Positions 1 to 10,095 of a DNA stretch of 64,000 bases are shown in pieces. Each line of letters opens with the position of its first letter. Within the stretch, counting starts at the first letter, position 1. Below the pieces are notes generated by a model that was not told the origin of the DNA, searched no databases, and saw nothing but the letters and a program-made list of their open reading frames with translations. Both the position numbers and the translations under genes were made by a program. Source of the stretch: Dittrichia graveolens (Eukaryota; Streptophyta; Magnoliopsida; Asterales; Asteraceae); assembly GCA_038502395.1 (NCBI GenBank), contig JARJIL010000001.1, positions 106,968,994-107,032,993 on the forward strand, given 5' to 3'.

Positions 1-437
1 CAGTCTGATTTTAGATGCTTTCATCAAGAATATGATCCATGTTCAATTGATGAAACAAGAAATATGTGGAAAAAAAGGATTTAGATGCTTTCACCAAAAA
101 GCATTTCAGAACATAAATACGGGCGAATTACATTCATCAAACCAAAAAATGATGAACGGGTAATATTCATAAAAAAACTTGCTATATAAACGGATGCACA
201 ACTATATACATATATCACAAAATGAATATGAAGATAGAAAATATCACTGAAAAAGATGAAAATCAGGTTCAACAATAATAAATCCAGGAAACCTTGCCAA
301 AGATAACTACTCTCGAAAGTTGATACCATCTCGTGTAGCTAAAATATGACGAATTAGTGAAACTCAAACACCTTCTCAACATTGCCATTAACGAAAGAAA
401 CGAATTAGAGCAGGAATTAGGCTTCCCAATGAACCCG
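1..437. other. No gene seen; AT-rich lead-in
   Basis: No ORF here resembles a known family and no element ends were found. The phrase GAGCAGGAATTAGG near 410 recurs near 510, which ties the end of this stretch to the repeat-bearing ORF that follows. Confidence 0.5.
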
Positions 438-878
438 TCACCGATGGTGGCTTCTCTTCCTCAGATTGTGAAGAAAGCATTGTCTCATCACCGTCGTCAT
501 GGTCATTGGAGCAGGAATTAGGTTTTCCGGTGAAAGCATTGCCAGAAAAGGGCAAGCTTTCGAAAGTGGTGATAAAAGCATTGCCAGAAAAGGGCAAGCT
601 TTCGGAAGTGGTGATAAAAGCATCGGAGAAAACCCTCCACCGCTGTTACAATTCGGAAGTGGTGATAAAAGCATCGGAAAAAACCCTCCACCGCTGTTAC
701 AAAACCTCATCATGGCTGGACCACTCCCGCATCGGAGAAAACCCTCCACCACGTCTAGACATTTACCAGATTCCGCTGATGGGTGTACGAACGATCCACC
801 ATATGCTTGGGAAATTGAACAAGAAAAGGGGTTTAATTTCCCGAAGGCTCCGCTTCTCCCATAGATAACAAATATCAA
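438..878 (-). CDS. Orphan ORF of 146 codons with in-frame tandem repeats
   Basis: I do not recognise this protein. It starts at 878 (MIFVIYGRSG) and ends at 438. Its middle holds two copies of a unit like CNSGGGFFPMLLSPLP and two of a unit like KACPFLAMLLSPLS, coded by 51-bp and 42-bp tandem repeats, both multiples of three. Upstream on the minus strand (about 1,110-1,135) is a CT-rich tract like a plant 5' leader. Against a real gene: the plus strand is also open across the repeats, there is no known domain, and composition is odd. It could be a gene fragment captured by a transposon. Confidence 0.25.
   Translation of the reverse strand: MIFVIYGRSGAFGKLNPFSCSISQAYGGSFVHPSAESGKCLDVVEGFLRCGSGPAMMRFCNSGGGFFPMLLSPLPNCNSGGGFSPMLLSPLPKACPFLAMLLSPLSKACPFLAMLSPENLIPAPMTMTTVMRQCFLHNLRKRSHHR
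533..702. repeat. Two adjacent short tandem duplications (42 bp and 51 bp units)
   Basis: The motif AAAGCATTGCCAG starts at 533 and again at 575, giving a 42-bp unit. TTCGGAAGTGGTGAT starts at 601 and again near 652, giving a 51-bp unit. Both share the phrase AAGTGGTGATAAAAGCAT, so they look like successive duplications of one ancestral unit. Confidence 0.8.
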
Positions 879-1228
879 AGAATCGCCATCAATTTACCCC
901 ATACCATACGATTATTTGAAACGGATGAAGACTTTACCATTAGATATGACTTAGACGCCAATGGAGAATGCAACGTGGGATGCCGACGGAGACGGCGTCG
1001 TGAAATGGGAAAGTAGGAGACGACGTTGCTAGGTATGGTGGGAGCCGGAGGTTGCAGGGGAGGAGAGGGGAGGCTGTGGTGAAAAAAATCTTGGGTTAGG
1101 ACTTGGAATGATGATAGTTGGGAGAGAGAGAGAATTTAAGATTTTTTTGAATTACTAAATTACCCTATAAACCTAAAACAGAATTCTCCTTACATTTTGT
1201 AGCTAAATATTTTTTATTTGAACCTAAC

Positions 1229-1233
<5 letters not shown>
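879..1233. other. No gene; CT/GA-rich possible leader
   Basis: Contains GGAGAGGGGAGGCTGTGG and GAGAGAGAGAG, which read on the minus strand as a CT-rich leader ahead of the orphan ORF at 438-878. Nothing else is recognisable. Confidence 0.3.

Positions 1234-1285
<52 letters not shown>
1234..1285. repeat. (TA)n microsatellite
   Basis: An uninterrupted TA run of about 52 bp. It bounds the left side of the short element at 1,286-1,697. Confidence 0.95.
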
Positions 1286-1288
<3 letters not shown>

Positions 1289-1383
1289 AAGGGATCTATT
1301 ACGAACCCAACAAAAGGTTCGCAAACTGGAAACATATTGCGAACTGCACATTGGTGCACAAAGTCAACTTTTTTGTGCTATAG

Positions 1384-1416
<33 letters not shown>

Positions 1417-1695
1417 TGTGTGTGTAAAAATAAGATGCAATGTTTTTAGACAAGATGCAATGCTTTTAGACAAGATGCAGTAATTTTATACTAGATGCAA
1501 TGGTTTTTAAATATGATGGTATTGGTTTCTAAATAAGAATCCACTGATTAATTAGTGCATGATGGACTAGTTTTAAGAGAACTCCATGTTTTTTAGATAT
1601 TATATAATGATTTTAAGTTTGATGCAATGATTTTATAGACTAGATGCAATGTTCCTAAAGTTCTTATTTTAAGAACCGTTTCTATTGGATTCTCA

Positions 1696-1697
<2 letters not shown>
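1286..1697. mobile_element. Short non-autonomous element between two (TA)n arrays
   Basis: About 410 bp lie exactly between two long TA arrays. One end reads GTAAAGGGATCTATTACGAACC. The other end, on the minus strand, reads GGTGAGAATCCAATAGAAAC followed by GGTTCTT. Inside are several copies of AGATGCAATG spaced about 20-40 bp and an (ATT)n tract at 1,384-1,416. There is no coding capacity. The layout matches MITE-like elements that lodge in TA microsatellites; the superfamily is not clear. Confidence 0.5.
1384..1416. repeat. (ATT)n microsatellite
   Basis: About eleven ATT units, followed by a short (TG)n. Confidence 0.9.

Positions 1698-1759
<62 letters not shown>
1698..1759. repeat. (TA)n microsatellite
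   Basis: An uninterrupted TA run of about 62 bp, bounding the right side of the short element at 1,286-1,697. Confidence 0.95.
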
Positions 1760-1767
<8 letters not shown>

Positions 1768-1907
1768 TTTAGCAAGTTTGCGTTGATGGGTATTCTTCAA
1801 TCCGGTTCTAGACAACCCAGATCCGTCAATAATATTATATACTCTTAAGAGCAAATAATCAAAACAAATCAAAGAGATCACATAACATGCATGCATGCTG
1901 ATCGGAC

Positions 1908-2638
1908 CATAGTCACATAGATCGCGGAACGCTCCGGTACGGGAATGCAGTTCGCTAATTTCTAAAATTCGGTTAGAAGGGGGGTATGCTCATTCCGGAT
2001 CGCTTCGGTACGGTGTACCTAATAAATAATATTAATTTTTTATATATTTTATAAATCTACAAGTCACAAACTCAACCAAATTACCAAAACTTCATACTAT
2101 ATTAATATTAATACTTTCAAAATGTGGTTAATACTTAATACCAAATTGAGTTTCACTGACATGCTCTTCATCATCAACACTGTTGCTGTAGAAACTAGAA
2201 ACGTATATAGAAAAGTATACGTGTAGAACTGATCATCAGAGAAGGTGGAATCGTTATGAAATTGAAAAAGCTAAACATATTAATAGATGTTGGAATGAGA
2301 AATTAATCATCTGAGAAGAGTCAAATCAGATGAGAATCGAGGAGGCAAGTGTGAAAGAACGCTTCATTTTTTTCCCGCTCGGACGAATTGAAGACCAAGT
2401 CAACAAACATTTAATCGTTCCAGATTGTGAAATCGATGTACCTGGGATTAATCGATCAAATTCGCCTTCCAATTCACGAACTGAAGATCGATTGGTCGAT
2501 TTGACTATCAATCCGGACCGCTTTGACCAACGATTTGGTTCGCGAACTGACCTACGATCGGGACGCGTTTGTACCGCGTTTGGGAACGCACGATCCAGAT
2601 CGAAAATCGTGGGAGGGCTAGCGATTTATGTGACTATG
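1908..2638. mobile_element. hAT-like MITE, 731 bp, with 8-bp target duplication
   Basis: The element begins CATAGTCACATAGATCGC and ends with its inverse (12 exact bases, 17 of 18 with one mismatch). It starts CA and ends TG. It is flanked by GATCGGAC at 1,900-1,907 and 2,639-2,646. The homologous locus at 58,503 has a single GATCGGAC and no insert, so the empty site is visible in the same window. An 8-bp duplication and CA...TG ends fit the hAT superfamily. The 108-codon ORF inside (2,330-2,656) runs through the end and resembles no transposase, so the element is non-autonomous. Confidence 0.85.
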
Positions 2639-2711
2639 GATCGGACACAATTGTGATGATTATTAATTAGAAAAATGAACTTAATTTGGGGTTGAGTTGT
2701 ATATCTATTAC

Positions 2712-2822
2712 CTTAACAACACTTGTGAGTGCAGTCTTTAGTTCTGCTGCTTTGAAACTGATCATGGGATGATTATTAGTCGAGCATCTTACACTGGAAA
2801 GTACGCATGTTACTGTTGCCAT
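2712..2822 (-). pseudogene. Candidate first exon (37 codons), left copy
   Basis: On the minus strand an ATG at 2,822 opens 37 codons (MATVTCVLSSVRC...TSVVK) that end in AAG followed by GTAATAG, a plausible donor, in phase 0. The start looks like a plastid transit peptide. Residues FKAAELKTALTSV loosely resemble LKAEAGKAIKTIS in exon 1 of the CCD gene, which also ends in phase 0. No following exons are seen here, so this copy is probably a stranded exon. The same 111 nt recur, identical by eye, at 58,713-58,823. Confidence 0.45.
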
Positions 2823-3349
2823 AATTGAGTACGTGTGTGTCGTTGTGATCTTAAACTCATTAGTTAGTTTGTTAGAGCTTTTATAACAAAAATAGTCAAA
2901 GTTGCGGGCCAGAAATTAATTATTATAATATAATTTTTTTTTTCGCTTCCACCGACGACGATAACAAAAATTACTAACCACAAATTATATCCTATTTGTT
3001 TATTTGTTTCCTATATATGATATGTGATTTAATTATTAAACGAAGATAAATTCTATAAAAAATTATTGAACCTTGTTGGAGTTTCTGGTGTGTATATATA
3101 TAGACAAAAGTTCATTTGAGAATTGTTTTTATTGCGGGAATCGCGATAACCAATCTTAGTCTTCCAATTTCCCTTCCAATTGGATTGCCCACCCATGAAT
3201 TTATTACATGCACCCAGTCACACTCAATTCCTCCACGCTCTTCAAACGAGAACTGTTTTTCGTACTATAACCAATCTTGGCCGTTCATTTTGCGATAAGA
3301 TTGGTTCTCGCGGTTCTCGTACGAAAAACAGTTCTCATTTAAATTTTTG

Positions 3350-3387
<38 letters not shown>
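3350..3387. repeat. (CA)n-(TA)n compound microsatellite
   Basis: A CA run followed by a TA run. The right copy at about 12,031-12,087 is longer. The TA part abuts the element end beginning AAGGGAGGGTTCATGCG. Confidence 0.9.
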
Positions 3388-3980
3388 AGGGAGGGTTCAT
3401 GCGAAAGTGCGAAAAACAACTTCAACCATTGATTAGTTTTTTATTTTGTGATTCAGATTAATCATAATTCATATTTTTATTTAATTTAAAATGACAAATT
3501 AGTAAATATAATTATTTTCTCTTTCCTTTCTCCAAATATTTTTTTCTAGATTTTTAGAATTTACTTTTACTTATTAATAATACAGTGTTCACTACTGAAC
3601 ACAACCAACTATTTACAATTTTTTTTTGTTATGTATACTATGCTCATTATTTTTCTAGATTTTTACATTTTACTTCTACTTTATGAATATGGTGTTTACT
3701 ACTGAACACAACTTGCGATTTACTAAAATTTTCGTTATGCATACTATGTTCGTTAGTGTACGCAGCTATGCAGGACAGTTATCAAAACCATAAATACGTG
3801 TGTTCACTATTAAATACATGATTCCTTTAAAATTATAGAGAAGATTACTTTTATTAGCAACACTAAACATAAATTTTAAATACTCAACCAAAAAAAATAA
3901 TGACATAGAACAAATAAAGAACATGAAACAAGAAACAGTACTCATAATTAAAAGAACAACACCAATAGTATTAAACATCT
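3388..3980. mobile_element. (TA)n-bounded element, GGTTCATGCG family, left part
   Basis: Starts directly after TA repeats with AAGGGAGGGTTCATGCGAA. The following 580 bp match, in reverse, the sequence at 19,981-20,645, including the phrases GTTCACTACTGA and AAAATTTTCGTTATG. The far end in this copy was not found. There is no coding capacity: the 70-codon ORF at 3,766-3,978 is identical in the duplicate only because the DNA is. Confidence 0.5.
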
Positions 3981-6102
3981 ATTTAATGAACACTATTAAT
4001 CTTATAAAAAAGACAAAAAGTAAGAAATAGAAAATGGCTATGAACTATTGAACATAAAACAAGAAAAAGTAAAAAAAACATTATTGAACAACACATTAGT
4101 AGTTATGGATCTCATCAATCCACACCTACCAACCAAGAAAAAAGGTCAAAAATGTATCCCATTTTTTAATTAATTCAGTGACTGTTCAATGCAACTTGCT
4201 TCCAAATTTCCACCACATATTAAGCAACATAGCGTCAAGGCAACAATTCACTCCATTTATTTCCAACAACCATTTCCTCTCTTCTTTAAAACTTCCATCG
4301 TTCACCGGAAAATAAAAAATAAAGATTTTAAATAAAACATATGAAATACAGAAATAAAATACATAAATTTAAATAAAAAATAAAACCCATTTGAGACGGT
4401 GGTTCGACGGAGGTGGAGGTGATGGTTCATGGCTTCAGATCTATAAAAATGGATTTTACCCATATTCATCGCCTTTAGAAGCTTCGGATCTATGAAGGTA
4501 GTCAAGGGTTGACAACCGGCGATAAATAGTTCTATCTTATCCTGCCCTTTGGGCCCAAACCCAATTACTTCTATCTCATCCCATACCTATTTATTTTGTA
4601 ATTTGTTGGTCCCTTGTAAGCCCAAAAGAATAAGTCCTTTTTACCTAATATATTTATACAAGTCCAATAAAACCTAGTAGCATAAATACTTTTATTAAAA
4701 TATAAACCCAAATAATATTAATAATAATATTTTATCGTTAATGGAAATCAGGTATTATTACTCCCTTCATATCCACCGATCTCCTCTCGGTTACTCCCTC
4801 AAAACTCGAATAGTAAAACAACTCAAAACCTTCATAAATCTCAACTAAAATTCCTGAAAACAGTATCTAATTGATTTCCAGCGTTTTGGTGCAAAATGAT
4901 GACAATCCAATACCTTCTCCTCTTGGTTCTTGATGAATACATGCACAAACACCCTGAACAAACACCAAGTCCTCTACAGTATCATCCTAGGGTTGTGTGC
5001 CCTAAATTTGAGTTTAAATACATTTCTTATCTTCCCAAAATGACAACATAAGTCCCTTGAATTAAAAATGGCAATAATGAGGTCATTTTGTACAATTAAT
5101 ACCCCCCCTTTTAAATCAATATTTACTTACGTTTATGTTTTTCAAAACCGGATATTACAGTGTAATTGAAGTCTTTTTGCAAAATATAATCTATACCCTT
5201 AAACATGTCAAATAAGGAATAGAACGCAACTGTATATGTAAGGTATATGTTTTTTCATGGTTTAATAGCTAGTTGGCAAATCTTCATGTTTCAACTTGTA
5301 ACAACCAAAAATAACAAATAAGTAATCTTGGTTTCATCTCTATAAAAGGATCTATAATGAGTTAAACACGAGCCCGTTTTAGAGCTAAAATCCCCATGCA
5401 TAACGAGTTGATAAGCTTGTTACAAACATTGCTTCATGTGCGTGGAAGGCTCGTTATTACGAGCTGGTAGTGTTTGCTAGTAACGAGTTTACCAACTCGT
5501 TATTTGTGTTTTTCCATCCAATAATTAACTTAACAATAAATAGTTGTATATAAGTTCAATGATGATAGTGATTCATGTTATCATTATAGAATATTAGTGA
5601 TGAGCTGATGATGCTCACGTAATAATTAATTAGTGATGGTAATTAACGATACTAATTATCATTAAGGATGCTCTAAGTGTTATTATCTCCATAATTACAT
5701 ACCAAGTTATATTGACAGAGATATACATAATAACTTAAAGGAAGTTTGCCTTAATTACCTTTATATTAAAAAGGCAAATTGCATAAAAATATATAATCTT
5801 TACCTAAGTTTTTATGATATTTAGGCAAATTGTCAAGAAATGTGACATACGTAGATATCAAAATTTGTCAATAAAGGTCATGTGTATTTTTTGTCAAGAA
5901 AGTACAATAAATTTCTCTTTGTTATTAAATGAAAACTTGGTCTCATAACTTTGATTTTTTACCATGTCATGATACTCTTTTTAATAATAAATTAAAGTTT
6001 GTAATTGTGTTATGCAAAACTGAAATTTACTATCCTTTTTTTATAACAAATGAAAATTTATAATCTTTTTTAGGCATAAAAAATTGCACGTCATATTTAT
6101 TA

Positions 6103-6104
<2 letters not shown>
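3981..6104. other. Non-coding part of the duplicated segment
   Basis: AT-rich, with no ORF worth calling. It includes the 389-bp stretch 4,193-4,581 that is absent from the right copy. A local inverted or direct reuse of ACGAGTT/AACTCGT occurs around 5,400-5,510. No function is assigned. Confidence 0.5.

Positions 6105-6145
<41 letters not shown>
6105..6145. repeat. (TA)n microsatellite
   Basis: About 40 bp of TA immediately before the truncated foldback arm; it corresponds to 14,407-14,426 in the right copy. Confidence 0.95.
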
Positions 6146-6148
<3 letters not shown>

Positions 6149-6616
6149 AATAGATCAATAAAGGTCCTATGCTTAAACATAGATCCTAATGGCCAAATCT
6201 GGACCATTAGATTTTTTAAATCAATGGTCAAGATCTAATAATGACATTATTGTAATTAAGTAACCAATTATAAGATTTAATTATAGAAAAAAGGTAATAT
6301 AGGAATCTTCCAAACTCACGCCTCCTTAAGGCTTCTTAAAAGTTTTTGTTTTAAAATTTTTATTTACCTCTTAAATCTTTAAATGACCATAACTATTTCC
6401 ATTTTATGAATTTGAGCAAAAAAATTATAACAATATACTCATTTTTAATCCTCTTTCAAACAAGACCACTCTTGTCATATTTCTGAAAATTTTATTTCGA
6501 AAATGCAAACCATATGAAAATGATACCAAAATATTATCATTTTGAATCATGTGAATTTTTATCATTTTTGACTGTAACCATGTGTATATATATCATTTTG
6601 AGCTAAATCATGTGTA
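6146..6616. mobile_element. Truncated foldback element (left arm only)
   Basis: Corresponds to the left arm of the complete element at 14,427-16,330. Homology stops abruptly after ATCATGTGTA at 6,616. The sequence beyond belongs to the Harbinger region, so 6,616/6,617 is a breakpoint of the duplication. Confidence 0.8.
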
Positions 6617-8540
6617 AATGAGAACTACAAGATGAGAAATAAATCTTTTCCTATTCCCTGTTTCCTTTTCTCGGTTGATAGAAGAGAAATAGGGAGAAAA
6701 CCCTATCAAATCTCGGGATAAAAAAACACGGAGACTTTAAATCTCGCAAGATACCACCGATTGCTTCCCCATCGTCGCTCCTTCCCCCATCAATCGACCT
6801 TCGTCTGTTTCCTTCACCATCGTCGCTCCTTCCCCCATCAATCGACCTTCCTCTGTTTCCTTCCCCATCGTCGCTCCTTCCCCATCATCGCTCCTTCCCC
6901 AACCGACGTTCCTCGCATCCAACAACAAGGAATCGTTCGTGATAGCATCAGGTACTTAATCTCGACACCATACCACTGATTTAGATGATGTTCTGGACCT
7001 GTGTTGATCGATTTCAGGTTTGTGTGTGTGTTGTGTAAACCGAGAGGTAAAATGGCGATTTCAATCTCAAAACTTAATAGAAATCAAATTAAACTTGTAG
7101 GATGCTTTTAGATGATGTTAGAAACTCATGGCAATTGCAATTTTGTGTCTTGGTTAAGAATGGCATGAAGTAGGACTAAACCCACAGCCGAGAACATACT
7201 TTGTGTGTGTGTTCTTGGCAGATTTTGTTTGGATCCAATGGTCAACAGGGTTTCTGTCAGTTGGAAAACTTTGGTTGCAAAGTAATGTGAAAATTATACA
7301 GCTGGTTTTGAGTGGGAGCAGCCTGTAGCTTCAGTCCCATGCAACAAAACTGTAGTGTGCCAATAGAACTGTAGTGTAGTGTGCCAATTATAAAACTGTA
7401 GCTTCAGTCCCTTGCAACAAAACTGTAGTGTAGCCTGTGTTGTGTACTGTGGTGTTGAAGTTTTGGAAATCACATGTTTAGTGGATAGGTGTTTTCAAAA
7501 CTGTAGTGTGCCAATAGAGTGTTGGAACAATAATTTGATTCAAAGGGGAAGTTGATGGTTAAGGACACTAGGTAGTAGGATTTTTTGGTGAACAAGAATT
7601 GATTAGTTAATTAGTTTGAATAATTTGATTCAATTAATATGTTTCTTACTAGTTTTACATCCTGCATTAAAACTTGTACAATTGTACATTATGGTTTTGA
7701 ACTTGGTTTTAGTTTTACAAAAAATCATTTGTATTGCTTATTAGGTATACATTCCGTATAACATTTGTACACTTTGCAGTAGGATTTGTAACTTATGTTG
7801 TTAAAGTGGGTTTCTAGTGTGGACTTAGCAATTTGTATATGAAATTGCATGTGGCTAGTTAGCTAGTTAGTTATTGGGCTTTTTATATTGTCTTGTTAGA
7901 CTATTTAGTTAATTGAGAAAATCATATGTTGCACACTAAAATCTGACCTGTTGCACCCATATAATTCAGCAACTAAAAAAAAAATAACTAGCTGCTGTTT
8001 GACTAGTTCCTTGTAGTGACTGGTGCAATTCTTTTTAGCTTTGTTTAAGCTATTGAGCTTTTCATTCAAAAATCAAACCTTGTAGGCTTATATTGATAGT
8101 ATTTCTCAAAGTAATTATGAACCACCTGGTGCTTTTAAACCTTCAGCAGGCTTAGCAGGAAACTTCATTGATGTATGCTTATATTGGTAGTATTTCTCAA
8201 AGTAATTATGATTTATGTATCTAAAAGGCAAAATAATTTTGTTTACTCCGGTTGCATACCAAATACAAGTTTATAATAGTAAACACAGCCTGATGGGACT
8301 TGGTATGAAGCCATTTATAGTTGGTTGGATTATGATATGTGAGTTAGCAATATGAAGGCTTCTTGGTTTGCTTTTTGTAGTTGATATAAATGTTATATGT
8401 TGTGGAATATGCATTTGGGACTTTTGATAATTGTTGCATAATAGAGGACTGTTGTTTTAAAGAAACTGGGTTTGTTGTTTATAAATCTTGTTGGCTATAT
8501 AATCTTACTTGTTATGAATTTGTTATATTTGTATGTGTAG
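6617..8540 (+). other. Upstream leader of the Harbinger element; no ORF supported
   Basis: It has no recognisable protein. A 48-bp tandem repeat (CATCGTCGCTCCTTCC, copies near 6,769, 6,817 and 6,865) lies in a CT-rich tract like a 5' leader. It is followed by CAGGTACTTAATC and ATTTCAGGTTTGTG, possible splice sites. CAACAAAACTGTAGTG-type phrases repeat around 7,320-7,510. The expected left terminus of the Harbinger element (GGGTGCGTTTGG) was not found here. Confidence 0.4.
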
Positions 8541-9891
8541 ATGGCAAGATCGCCTTTGAGACAAAGAATAGTTGCCATATGTGCGTTTTATGCCATGTAT
8601 GTTATGATTCGTTGGTGGATGATGTGTAGTTATCGTTTGCGTCGTTCAATTGAATCAAGAACATTACATACAAAATATTTAATGAGTTATCATAATAGAC
8701 GTGAAAACATGATGAGGATGGTTTATGAATCTGATGTTACGAGTGTTGTTAATATAAGAATGAATATACATGCGTTTTCAACACTTTGCGATATGCTAGA
8801 AAGTAGAGGGGGACTGAAGAATAATAAAAACATGCTAGTCGACGAGCAAGTTGCTTTGTTTTTACATACCCTTGCTCATAATGCAAAGAATAGGATATTA
8901 GTCAATAGATTTTATCGATCTGGGGAAACTATAAGTCGGTATTTCAAGTTAGTATTAAATGCTATATGTCGATTACACAAAGAATTGTACAAGTCACCGG
9001 TGCCGGTGCCAGATAATGAAACCGACGAGAGATGGAAATGGTTTAAGGTTAGTCAAACACATAATTTTTTATTACATAAAGTTTTTGCTAATAGAATTTA
9101 TTAAGTAATGTTATCTTTTTTATGAAGGGTTGCCTAGGAGCATTAGATGGAACATATGTTAAAGTTAAAGTTCCTGCCATCGATCGAAAACCATACCGGA
9201 CACGAAAGGGGGAGATTTGTACCAACGTACTCGGAGTATGTACGAGAGACCTTTTATTTACGTACGTATTAGCGGGATGGGAGGGTTCTGCAGCTGATAG
9301 TAGAGTTCTACGAGATGTAATTAGTAGACCAAATGGTCTTAAAATAACTCAAGGTATGGGATGGATACTCTTCAAATAATATATATAACATTAAATATTT
9401 TAATTAACATAGAGTTTATGGTTAATTGTAGGAACATACTACCTTTGTGATGCCGGTTATACAAATGGCGAAGGATTTTTAACTCCATATTGAGGTCAAC
9501 GCTACCATCTTAATAAGTTTGGTCTCGGCCACCTACGAATGCCAAGGAGTTATTTAATATGAGACATTCGTCGGCAAGGAATGTTATAGAAAGATGTTTC
9601 GGATTAATTAAAGCCAGATGGGCGATTTTGCGTGATAATTCATATCATCCTATAGAGTCCATGCCACGTATCATAATTGCTTGTTGTTTGTTACACAATT
9701 TTATACGAACAACAATGAGTGAAGACCCTATTGACAACGAAGTCCCAACAAATCACACACAACCTGGAAATGATCATGACAATGTTATTTCTACGGTTGA
9801 GACTTCACAAGAATGGACCGATCGTAGAGACCTTCTTGCTAATGAAATGTTTAACAATTGGAATGCGAGGCGTGCCATGAATTTTATTTAA
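8541..9891 (+). pseudogene. PIF/Harbinger transposase (DDE_Tnp_4), three exons, broken
   Basis: The encoded protein would cut and paste PIF/Harbinger elements. Exons: 8,541-9,047, 9,128-9,353 and 9,432-9,891, with GT/AG introns of about 80 bp that keep phase. The first catalytic Asp is in GALDGTYV, the second in LCDAGYTNGEG, and the Glu in RNVIERCFGLIKARW; DNA-binding N-terminal residues precede them. Exon 3 has a TGA at 9,491-9,493 where the family has Arg (PYRG), and a frame change between about 9,510 and 9,545 before the FNMRHSS motif. It is therefore not functional as it stands. A Myb-like partner gene follows, as is usual for this superfamily. Confidence 0.9.
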
Positions 9892-10095
9892 TAATATTTC
9901 TTTTTATACTCCATGTACTCTTTATGCACTTCTTATGTAATTTTTATGTATTTATTTATGTACTTTTTATTCGTAGAACCGTGAATTTTATTGAATAATC
10001 TTTTCTTCATTATTTCTAGAACCATGAATTTTATTTAATAATATGTTCATTATTTATAGAACCATGAATTATGGATTATGCATTTGTATGTAGGT

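Larger units (their letters stand above)
1772..3100. repeat. Segment also present at 58,503-59,110 (left copy)
   Basis: From TTAGCAAGTTTGCGTTGATG onward this matches 58,503-59,110 closely, apart from the MITE at 1,908-2,638 and small indels near 2,900-3,060. It contains a minus-strand candidate first exon at 2,712-2,822. Since the right copy sits upstream of the CCD gene, this may be an old duplication of a CCD-linked promoter and first-exon region. Confidence 0.85.
2851..6616. repeat. Large direct duplication, left copy
   Basis: Matches 11,532-14,892 almost base for base. The right copy lacks 4,193-4,581 (389 bp), with the join at CAATGC/CATACC. The unit contains no supported gene. It holds part of a (TA)n-bounded element starting at 3,388 and the first 470 bp of the foldback element that is complete in the right copy. 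Near-identity points to a recent event. Confidence 0.95.

Noticed and set aside
1165..1359. ORFs rich in alternating Ile-Tyr over (TA)n runs (also 1,593-1,896, 3,180-3,461, 11,862-12,152)
   Set aside because: They are translations of TA and CA microsatellites, with no other coding evidence.
2330..2656. 108-codon ORF in the hAT-like MITE as a transposase
   Set aside because: No hAT dimerisation or DDE motifs, and it runs over the element end; too short for a transposase.
3766..3978. 70-codon ORF conserved perfectly at 12,450-12,662
   Set aside because: The whole surrounding 3.4 kb is near-identical because of a recent duplication, so conservation of the ORF means nothing.
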